From: an uncultured Treponema sp.
GTDB taxonomy: Bacteria; Spirochaetota; Spirochaetia; Treponematales; Treponemataceae
Assembly (NCBI GenBank): GCA_937915735.1
Contig: CALGGS010000143.1
Span: forward strand, 1-15,916
Reading direction: 5' to 3'
DNA length: 15,916 bases
Below, in pieces: positions 1 to 6,446 of this stretch (within the stretch, counting starts at the first letter, position 1; every line of letters begins with the position of its first letter). The notes below the pieces were generated by a model. The model had not been told where the DNA came from. It made no database searches and saw only the letters and a program-made list of their open reading frames with translations. The translations under genes were made by a program, and so were the position numbers.

Positions 1-26
1 TATCTTAAATTTTTCTTATTTTGCTC

Positions 27-52
27 TTGACAAAAATCGGGGGGGGTACACT
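27..52 (+). promoter_or_regulatory. Promoter of the lipoprotein gene, with a poly-G spacer
   Basis: A perfect -35 hexamer TTGACA (27-32) is followed after 14 bases by TACACT (47-52), a plausible -10. The spacer contains an unbroken run of eight G. Fourteen bases is shorter than the usual 16-18, so the number of G should set promoter strength: three more G would give 17. A second -10 candidate, TAGTAT (57-62), lies 24 bases from the -35, which is too far. The -35 is certain as sequence; the -10 and the regulatory reading are inference. Confidence 0.55.
39..46 (+). repeat. Homopolymeric G tract (8 G) inside the promoter
   Basis: Eight consecutive G lie in an otherwise AT-rich spacer. I saw no other G run of this length in the window. 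Runs of this kind are prone to slipped-strand mispairing. In Treponema pallidum, length-variable poly-G tracts upstream of tprE, tprG, tprJ and tp0126 are known to alter transcription. Confidence 0.9.
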
Positions 53-89
53 TGCGTAGTATTTTTTTTCGTTTTTCAAAGGAGGCTTT

Positions 90-1379
90 ATGAAAAAAAT
101 TTTAATGCTCGCGGCGTGTGCTCTTCTTTCATTTGGATTTTATTCATGTTCAGATGAGACGGATGACGGAGGTAGCGCAAAATTAAAAACAATAAGCGCG
201 GAAGTTGAGGCAGAATCTAAACAAAGAAGTGCCGCATACTCAGAAGATGTCACTGTGGATTTAAGCGAAAATCCGCTGAAGGATGATGTGGTTTCTTCTC
301 TCAAAGCAGGAGATGATGTTACTGATTTCTTTACGCAGAGTAAAGTCGGGGCCGAAAGGGCGGCCGTTGCGAGTGACGACGGTCTTGAAGGTTTTAAGGC
401 AGTCTTGAAATCCGTTACAAAGGTTAAGCTGGAAGTAACCATTACGGCAACAACTCCAGATGAAGACTGCAGCATCCTGATTAGCGCTGTAATTTCTGCG
501 GAAAAAACAGATTCCGGAAATGCCGCTGTATCTCTCGTAAAACAGGTGAATGTCGGTGAGGCATTGGGAAGTGTTGCCTCAGGAACGCTTTCCCTTTCAG
601 GAGGCTCTACTCCAAAAGCCTCTGATATGGCCGGTCTCATTCTTAAATTCCGTGAAAACGATGACGATGATGACAGCATAAAATATTATAAATTCGGAAG
701 CGACGGCACGGCAATCACTAAATACAAATATTCATACGGTTATCTCGATGAGAGCAGTACAAAATATACTTACGATGAGAAAACCGGAGAGATAAAAGAA
801 GATGATGAAGATGATGAGGACGAGGATTCTTTTTCTGCCATTGATTCGGCTCTGGATGGAAAAGACTATCTCATAAAAGTAGGCGACTCTTATTACATCT
901 ATAACAGCATGAAACTTACCCGTTCAAGCGGTAAGAATTTGGATTCTACTTTTACTTACAGCACATCTGTAAGTGAAAAACAGACTGTGGATATGGGCGA
1001 CAGCACGATGACTGTGGGAACTTTAAAGGGAACCATAGATTATGCTATGACTACCACTAGCGCGGGGACATTTACGGCTAAAATGACGGCAAAGGTCGCT
1101 TTCTCTTATTCATCTGAATACAAAAAATTGGCAGAGCAGTATGGCTTTCCGTTAGAAAATGTCGGAGCTTTAAGCTATTCATCTGATATGTTTGGAGTTT
1201 ATACAAATAATGACGGAGTCATTACTGCAAAAGGAAAGATGATATCCACAGATTCCTCTTCTGAAGAAACTGAGGTTGATGAATTTGAGAACGGAACGGC
1301 ATTCTATGACGGCACACACATCTATTTTGGCGATACTCTTTCTCTTGTAACTGAAGCGGAAATGAATGAGGGAAAATAA
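90..1379 (+). CDS. Acidic secreted lipoprotein of unknown function
   Basis: A 429-residue protein with a lipoprotein signal peptide: Lys2-Lys3, a hydrophobic stretch (4-17) and FYSC ending at Cys20, the expected lipidation site. This is a relaxed lipobox of the spirochaete kind. The mature protein begins SDETDDGG and is rich in Ser, Thr, Asp and Glu, as expected for an exported surface or periplasmic protein. Two acidic low-complexity tracts occur (Asp191-195 and residues 237-246). The rest alternates polar and hydrophobic residues in a way that suggests beta strands, but I recognise no domain. The start is supported by AAAGGAGG (78-85) four bases upstream. It is monocistronic, with its own promoter and terminator. 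I would not assign a function. The lipoprotein call is fairly secure; whether the protein lies on the outer surface cannot be seen. Confidence 0.85.
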   Translation: MKKILMLAACALLSFGFYSCSDETDDGGSAKLKTISAEVEAESKQRSAAYSEDVTVDLSENPLKDDVVSSLKAGDDVTDFFTQSKVGAERAAVASDDGLEGFKAVLKSVTKVKLEVTITATTPDEDCSILISAVISAEKTDSGNAAVSLVKQVNVGEALGSVASGTLSLSGGSTPKASDMAGLILKFRENDDDDDSIKYYKFGSDGTAITKYKYSYGYLDESSTKYTYDEKTGEIKEDDEDDEDEDSFSAIDSALDGKDYLIKVGDSYYIYNSMKLTRSSGKNLDSTFTYSTSVSEKQTVDMGDSTMTVGTLKGTIDYAMTTTSAGTFTAKMTAKVAFSYSSEYKKLAEQYGFPLENVGALSYSSDMFGVYTNNDGVITAKGKMISTDSSSEETEVDEFENGTAFYDGTHIYFGDTLSLVTEAEMNEGK

Positions 1380-1400
1380 TTAGTCTTTTCATTTTTGCAG

Positions 1401-1433
1401 GGCTGTCCGTAAGATTCGGGCAGCCTTTTTTTT
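1401..1433 (+). terminator. Rho-independent terminator of the lipoprotein gene
   Basis: A nine-pair stem (1401-1409 with 1417-1425, one G-U pair) encloses a seven-base loop and is followed by eight T. It lies 22 bases after the lipoprotein stop codon and isolates that gene from pnp. Confidence 0.9.
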
Positions 1434-1453
1434 CACTATCGCAATTTCCTGCA

Positions 1454-1482
1454 TTGATTATTATCTTATTATAGTTTAAAAT
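1454..1482 (+). promoter_or_regulatory. Promoter of pnp
   Basis: TTGATT (1454-1459), a 17-base spacer and TAAAAT (1477-1482) match a housekeeping sigma-70 promoter well. Transcription should start near 1489, giving a leader of about 53 bases. That leader shows no strong hairpin, unlike the structured leader through which Escherichia coli pnp is autoregulated. Confidence 0.75.
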
Positions 1483-1541
1483 GTAAGAGCTATTATTATC
1501 AAAACATATATCGGATGTAGTGATGTATGTAGGAGTAAATT

Positions 1542-3647
1542 ATGTCTGTAGAAAGAGTTAGCTACAAAATTGGAGATTCAGAGCTTATCCTTGAAACTGG
1601 AAAGCTTGGTAAACAGGCAAACGGCTGTGTTTACGCTCAGTATGCCGGAAGCGCAATCATTGCCACCGTCTGTGCTTCTTCTGAAGTTAAAGAAGGTTTG
1701 GACTTCGTTCCGGTTACTGTTGAATACAACGAAAAATACTATGCCGCCGGTAAAATCCCTGGCGGTTTCATCAAGCGCGAAGGACGACCAAAGGACAAGG
1801 AAATCTTGGTTTCCCGCCTTATCGACCGACCTATGCGCCCTCTCTTTGAGGTAAGCTTCGGCCGTGAAATCCAGATTGTTCCAACCTGTGTTTCATCAGA
1901 CGGAATCAACCCGCCTGACATTCTTGCCGTTGTCGCTTCAAGTGCAGCAGTCTCAATTTCTGACATTCCTTTCCATGGTCCTGTTGCCGCTGCCCGAGTT
2001 GCATACATCGACGGTGAATATGTAATCAACCCGACATTCCAGCAGCAGGAAAAAGCCCAGCTTGAAATCGTAGTTGCCGGTACAAAAGACGGCTTTACTA
2101 TGGTTGAGGGTGGCGCTAACGAGGTTTCGGAAGAAATTATGCTCGGTGCTCTTGAAAAAGCTCAGGGCTTTATCACGGCAATGTGTGAATTGCAGGAGCA
2201 GCTTGTCGCTAAATGCGGTAAGGAAAAACTTCCTCTCGCTCCTCTCAATGTAGAGCTTGAGAACAAAGACGCAATCATCGCTGAGGCAACTCCTCTTCTC
2301 GAAAAGGCCTGTTTTCAGGACGGAAAAATGAACCGGGGAAAGGCAATTTCTGAGGTTAAAAAGCAGATTGTCGAGGCTCACGCAGAGCAGCTTTCTGACG
2401 AAATCCAGAAAAAGCTCTTTGACCAGTGCTTCGACGACATTCAGTACAATCTTCTTCGTAGGTCAATCCTTGACAAGGGCTTGCGAATCGACGGTCGAAA
2501 ATGTGACGAAATCAGACCAATCACCTGCGAGGTCAATGTTCTTCCTCGCCCTCATGGTTCTGCACTCTTCACTCGTGGAGAAACTCAGTCTCTGGCTGTC
2601 ACCACTTTGGGAACTGCCCTTGACGCACAGGTTCTTGACGACATCGACGGAGAGCGAAGCGAAAACTTTATTCTCCACTACAACTTCCCGCCATATTCTG
2701 TCGGTGAGACTGGCCGCTTGACGACTGGCCGCCGAGAAATCGGACACGGAAACTTGGCACGCCGCTCGCTCGCTCCGATGATTCCTCCAATGTCAGAATT
2801 CCCTTACACAATTCGCGTAGTTTCTGAGATTATGGAATCAAACGGCTCTTCTAGCCAGGCTTCAACCTGTGGCGGATGTCTTTCCCTCTTGGCTGCCGGC
2901 GTTCCAATGAAAAAAATGGTCGCTGGTATCGCAATGGGCTTGATTACAGAACCTGAGGGCGACAATCCTTACGGCCGCTACAAGATTCTTTCTGACATCT
3001 TGGGTGAAGAGGATCACTTGGGCGATATGGACTTCAAGGTCGCAGGTACAAAAGACGGTATCACTGGCTTCCAGATGGACATCAAGATTGCCGGCGTTAC
3101 AACAGAAATCATGAAGAATGCCTTGGCTCAGGCAAAAGAAGGCCGCCTGCACATCCTTTCAATTATGGAAAAATGCATCGACAAGCCTCAGCCAATCAGT
3201 CCTTACGCACCGAAAATCCTTACAATGAAGATTGCTCCCGATAAAATCGGCGCCCTCATTGGTCCTGGCGGAAAGAATATCAAGGCTCTCTGCGCCCAGT
3301 ACGGCGTTACAATCAACACTGAGGACGACGGAACCGTTCAGATTTACGGAAAAACAGGCAAGGCCGCTGAAGAGGCAAAACTTGCTGTCAAAGGTATTTG
3401 TGAAGATCCTGAAGTTGGCGTAATTTACAACGGAACTGTAAAGCGAATTATGGAATTCGGCGCTTTCGTTGAGATTTTGCCGGGAAAAGAAGGTCTCTGC
3501 CATATCTCAAAGCTTTCGCGTGAGCGAGTAAACAAGGTAACTGATGTCCTCAAAGAAGGCCAGCAGATTCCCGTTAAGCTACTTGAAGTCGACAAGCAGG
3601 GAAGGTTGAACCTTTCTTACATTGACGCAATTGAAGCGAAAAAATAA
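1542..3647 (+). CDS. pnp: Polynucleotide phosphorylase (polyribonucleotide nucleotidyltransferase)
   Basis: PNPase (EC 2.7.7.8) degrades RNA from the 3' end with phosphate, releasing nucleoside diphosphates, and can also add tails; in many bacteria it works with RNase E or Y and helicases. The 701 residues match the family's usual length. Order: first RNase PH domain (about 10-145), alpha-helical linker (about 150-310), catalytic second RNase PH domain (about 315-545), KH domain (about 555-615, with GPGG at 574-577) and S1 domain (about 624-695). Catalytic landmarks are the SSS triplet (436-438) and DHLGDMD, whose Asp491 and Asp497 correspond to the metal-binding aspartates of the E. coli enzyme. 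The start is fixed by AGGAG (1531-1535), six bases upstream. It has its own promoter. Ribosomal protein gene rpsO, the common upstream partner, is absent here. All key residues appear intact. Confidence 0.98.
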   Translation: MSVERVSYKIGDSELILETGKLGKQANGCVYAQYAGSAIIATVCASSEVKEGLDFVPVTVEYNEKYYAAGKIPGGFIKREGRPKDKEILVSRLIDRPMRPLFEVSFGREIQIVPTCVSSDGINPPDILAVVASSAAVSISDIPFHGPVAAARVAYIDGEYVINPTFQQQEKAQLEIVVAGTKDGFTMVEGGANEVSEEIMLGALEKAQGFITAMCELQEQLVAKCGKEKLPLAPLNVELENKDAIIAEATPLLEKACFQDGKMNRGKAISEVKKQIVEAHAEQLSDEIQKKLFDQCFDDIQYNLLRRSILDKGLRIDGRKCDEIRPITCEVNVLPRPHGSALFTRGETQSLAVTTLGTALDAQVLDDIDGERSENFILHYNFPPYSVGETGRLTTGRREIGHGNLARRSLAPMIPPMSEFPYTIRVVSEIMESNGSSSQASTCGGCLSLLAAGVPMKKMVAGIAMGLITEPEGDNPYGRYKILSDILGEEDHLGDMDFKVAGTKDGITGFQMDIKIAGVTTEIMKNALAQAKEGRLHILSIMEKCIDKPQPISPYAPKILTMKIAPDKIGALIGPGGKNIKALCAQYGVTINTEDDGTVQIYGKTGKAAEEAKLAVKGICEDPEVGVIYNGTVKRIMEFGAFVEILPGKEGLCHISKLSRERVNKVTDVLKEGQQIPVKLLEVDKQGRLNLSYIDAIEAKK

Positions 3648-3654
3648 AAAGAAG

Positions 3655-3685
3655 GCTCCAGTCAAGACGGCTGGAGCTTTTTTTT
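3655..3685. terminator. Bidirectional terminator between pnp and the helicase gene
   Basis: A nine-pair stem (3655-3663 with 3669-3677, one G-U pair) has a five-base loop. Eight T follow on the plus strand. On the minus strand a T-rich stretch follows the stem after two bases (TTCTTTTTATTTTTT). It therefore serves both convergent genes, and its T run overlaps the helicase stop codon by two bases. Confidence 0.9.
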
Positions 3686-6269
3686 AATCATACAAGCTGT
3701 TTAACATTCTGTAGACTTCGTTGATTCTTTCTTTTCCGTCTACGCTGAAGTCAATGTTTTCATCGACCAGGGTTTCAAGGCTTGAAAGGCTTTCGTTTAA
3801 TGCCGTGGCAAAACCCCGGCTCATTTTGAACCAGTAAGTTCCCCGTCCGTCAGTGAACAGTGCTAAAAATGCGTATTCCTTGTTCTTTTTGGAAAGGGTT
3901 ATTCTTAAAATTTTGTTCAAGTCGCCGATTAAACGCTCTGACACTCCCTCTTCATGGATATCGAAGTTCCTTTTGTTCCAGTCCTTTTCGCCAATCGGAT
4001 TCAGGTTAAGCGTTTTTACGACTTTGCTGACTAGTTCAAGCTTTTCGCCGGACAAAAGACCTGTTCCGTGCAGGATTATTTTTGAGCGAATCGGGGCGTA
4101 AACTGCCATTTTGTTTTCGTCATGCTCGTTTTGAAGGGCAGACATGAATTTATTGAGAGGAAGGATGAGAAGTTTCTTTCCTTTTTGCTTTTCGATTTCA
4201 AAAATTTCTCCGCCAATGGTAATTTCGTTTTCGTTCTTTTCTTTTGCTTTTTTACCGCCAAAATGACCGTCGTCCCTTCCCAAAAGCTTTCCCTTGACGC
4301 TTGCAAATGTCGAGCCCTTAAACTCAAGGTTTCCTGTCAGGCTTCGGCCTCTCTTTCCCCTCATTGAATTTAATTTTGCTTCCAAATCTGGCGAGATTTT
4401 TGAAAGAAGTGATTTTGTGAGAGGGGAAACGCTCATTGCAAATGTTCTGCTTGTCCTGACTATTTCGCCCGCAACTATAAAAAGCGGGTCAGTGCGGAAC
4501 ATAGATGAGCCGGGGTGAATCGAAATGTGGTCCGCGGTGAGAGAGCGGTAATTTTCTTTTCCTTCCCTAACGCACACGAACTGAATCATTCCGCTTGCAA
4601 TACAGCAAAGATAATCGTCCATTGAGCCGCCGCTTCCGATTGGAATGCCTAAGTGCCCGATTTCTTCTTCAAGCTGGCTCTTTATGTTTGAAATTTCTGC
4701 CATAACCCGCTCGTCGAGGTAATTGTTCTGGCAGAATCGCACAGGATTTTTCATCGACTCATAGGTTCTGAAAAGCTTTACATAAGAGACAAAATCTCCC
4801 TGAATGTCACGGAATGCGTGATGGGCTTTTCGGGCATCGCTTTCTTCTCCTGGAGGTAAAACAAAAGGCGAGTGAGTGCTCATAAAACTTGCGGCAATCA
4901 CGGCCTCTTCGAGAACATCAGGGTATCTCATAATGCTTTCGACTAAGATTCGGCTGACTCGAGGCTCAAGAGGGAATTCCACCATCATTTTTCCGATTGA
5001 AGATAACGTGTTGTCTTCGTTTAAGGCTCCCATTTGGTTTAATGTCTCGACAGCGCCCCGGATGTCTTCTTTTTGAGGCGGGGAAATAAAATCAAAGGTG
5101 TCAAAGTCTGTGATTCCCAGCTCGCTCATTCGGAGTACGACTTCGCTTAAATCTGTTCTGTAGATTTCTTCGGTCGTATATTCGCTTCGTTTGTCAAAAT
5201 CTTTTCGGCTGTAAAGTCTGTAGCAGGTTCCGGGCTGTGTTCGGCCCGCCCGGCCACGACGCTGGTTTGAGCTTGCCTTTGAGACCGGAGTTTCGTTGAG
5301 ACTTGAAGTGAAGGTTTTCGGGCTGTAAAAATTAAGCTTTGCAAGCCCCGAGTCAATTACAGTCGTGATTCCGTTGATTGTGACTGATGTTTCTGCGATG
5401 TTCGTTGAGAGAACGACCTTCTTTTTTCCGAACGGTGCATTGTCAAAAACCCGCTCCTGCTCTTCTTTTGGAAGCCTGCCGTAAAGAGGAACAATGTGAA
5501 TTTTTGAGTGAAAGTTTGAATACTGAAGGCGTTTCGCGCAGTCCTTGATGATTTTTTCGCCAGGCAAAAAAACCAGGATGTCGCCGTCATCGTGATTGTC
5601 AAGGACCCGGTCAATCGTTTTTTCGATTTTTGAAAGAAGAAGCTCCGAGCCTGTGGCCGTCATTGTCGTGGTCGGCTCTTTCGTTGTCGGCGGATCATAA
5701 ATCATCGTGACTGGGAAAGTCTGTGTGTCAATCGTGACAATGGGGCAGCCGCCAAAGTATTCAGAAAAAGCCTCTGCATTCATCGTTGCGCTGGAGACAA
5801 TCACCTTAAAGTCAGGGCGGGCAGCAAGGACTCGCTTGAGCAATCCCAGGACAAAGTCGATGTTAAGGCTCCGCTCGTGGGCCTCGTCTACCATAATGAC
5901 TGAGTATTTTGTCATCCATGGGTCAAGCTTCATTTCCTGCAGAAGGATTCCGTCCGTCATAATTTTGATTTTCGTCGTGGAGTCGGTTTTGTCCTCAAAG
6001 CGCATTTTGTAGCCGACAAGCCCCGGGTATGAGGTTTTCAGTTGCTTTGCGATGAACTCGCTTACTGACAGGGCGGCGATTCGGCGTGGCTGAGTTACGG
6101 CAATCACTCCGCTTTCTGAGTATCCCGCCTCATGAAGAATGACAGGAATCTGCGTTGTCTTTCCGCTTCCTGTCGGGGATTGAACGACAATCACCTGATT
6201 GTCTCGTAAACATTCAAGAATTTTTTCTTTTTGCTCGTAAACCGGAAGTTTTTTGTAATCGATTGCCAT
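3684..6269 (-). CDS. hrpA: DEAH-box ATP-dependent RNA helicase, HrpA type
   Basis: An 861-residue superfamily 2 helicase expected to unwind or remodel RNA in the cytoplasm using ATP. Visible motifs: Walker A GSGKTT (34-39), DEAH (128-131), SAT (160-162), motif V TNIAETS (289-295) and motif VI QRRGRAGR (336-343). The helicase core is followed by a region consistent with winged-helix/HA2 (about 375-540) and OB-fold (about 565-640) domains. The last 220 residues contain a basic linker near 640-695 and a tail I do not recognise. The protein is much shorter than E. coli HrpA (about 1300 residues) and close to HrpB in length, but the core reads more like HrpA; the symbol is tentative. The start has no Shine-Dalgarno sequence, and TATAAT lies six bases upstream, suggesting a leaderless mRNA. 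The gene converges with pnp, whose product also acts on RNA. Confidence 0.93.
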   Translation of the reverse strand: MAIDYKKLPVYEQKEKILECLRDNQVIVVQSPTGSGKTTQIPVILHEAGYSESGVIAVTQPRRIAALSVSEFIAKQLKTSYPGLVGYKMRFEDKTDSTTKIKIMTDGILLQEMKLDPWMTKYSVIMVDEAHERSLNIDFVLGLLKRVLAARPDFKVIVSSATMNAEAFSEYFGGCPIVTIDTQTFPVTMIYDPPTTKEPTTTMTATGSELLLSKIEKTIDRVLDNHDDGDILVFLPGEKIIKDCAKRLQYSNFHSKIHIVPLYGRLPKEEQERVFDNAPFGKKKVVLSTNIAETSVTINGITTVIDSGLAKLNFYSPKTFTSSLNETPVSKASSNQRRGRAGRTQPGTCYRLYSRKDFDKRSEYTTEEIYRTDLSEVVLRMSELGITDFDTFDFISPPQKEDIRGAVETLNQMGALNEDNTLSSIGKMMVEFPLEPRVSRILVESIMRYPDVLEEAVIAASFMSTHSPFVLPPGEESDARKAHHAFRDIQGDFVSYVKLFRTYESMKNPVRFCQNNYLDERVMAEISNIKSQLEEEIGHLGIPIGSGGSMDDYLCCIASGMIQFVCVREGKENYRSLTADHISIHPGSSMFRTDPLFIVAGEIVRTSRTFAMSVSPLTKSLLSKISPDLEAKLNSMRGKRGRSLTGNLEFKGSTFASVKGKLLGRDDGHFGGKKAKEKNENEITIGGEIFEIEKQKGKKLLILPLNKFMSALQNEHDENKMAVYAPIRSKIILHGTGLLSGEKLELVSKVVKTLNLNPIGEKDWNKRNFDIHEEGVSERLIGDLNKILRITLSKKNKEYAFLALFTDGRGTYWFKMSRGFATALNESLSSLETLVDENIDFSVDGKERINEVYRMLNSLYD

Positions 6270-6275
6270 AAATAT

Positions 6276-6281
6276 ATTATA
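6276..6281 (-). promoter_or_regulatory. -10 box of the helicase gene
   Basis: On the minus strand a perfect TATAAT, preceded by TG, ends six bases before the helicase ATG. By the usual spacing, +1 would be the A of that ATG. No convincing -35 is seen at 16-18 bases. Confidence 0.6.
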
Positions 6282-6293
6282 CAGAATTTTACT

Positions 6294-6320
6294 ACGAATT
6301 ACACTAATTTAACGAATTAT
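6294..6320 (+). repeat. Three 9-bp tandem units with core ACGAATT
   Basis: ACGAATTAC, ACTAATTTA and ACGAATTAT lie head to tail. The core is shared with the repeat element after fhs (11742-11808). It is in the spacer between the divergent helicase and sulP genes, upstream of the helicase -10 box. Function unknown. Confidence 0.7.
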
Positions 6321-6329
6321 TTTATTCTT

Positions 6330-6390
6330 ATCTGCTTTATATCTGCATTTCTCTGTGTTTATCTGCGTCTATCTGCGTCTATCTGCGTCT
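6330..6390 (+). repeat. 10-bp tandem repeat array (ATCTGCGTCT)
   Basis: Three perfect copies of ATCTGCGTCT (6361-6390) are preceded by degenerate copies at 6351-6360 (CTCTGTGTTT), 6341-6350 (ATCTGCATTT) and 6330-6339 (ATCTGCTTTA). That makes six units at nearly one helical turn each. The array sits upstream of the sulP promoter in the divergent spacer. Similar phrases occur in intergenic regions of various bacterial genomes as I recall them, but I cannot verify that here. Confidence 0.85.
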
Positions 6391-6409
6391 AATTTTTTAA
6401 TCCGTAATA

Positions 6410-6438
6410 TTGCAAAAGAACGCAAAAAATATCATAAT
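6410..6438 (+). promoter_or_regulatory. Promoter of the SulP transporter gene
   Basis: TTGCAA (6410-6415), a 17-base spacer and CATAAT (6433-6438). Transcription is expected near 6445, leaving a leader of only about two bases before the ATG at 6447. Confidence 0.55.
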
Positions 6439-6446
6439 TTTCTATT

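Noticed and set aside
57..62. TAGTAT as the -10 of the lipoprotein promoter
   Set aside because: It is 24 bases from the TTGACA -35, too far for normal sigma-70 use; kept only as an alternative if the G tract shortens greatly.
140..679. 179-codon minus-strand open frame inside the lipoprotein gene
   Set aside because: Its serine-rich sequence mirrors the acidic codons of the lipoprotein on the other strand, and the signal peptide and ribosome binding site favour the plus-strand gene.
6321..6390. CRISPR-like reading of the ATCTGCGTCT array
   Set aside because: Units are 10 bp and contiguous with no unique spacers and no cas genes, so it is a simple tandem repeat.
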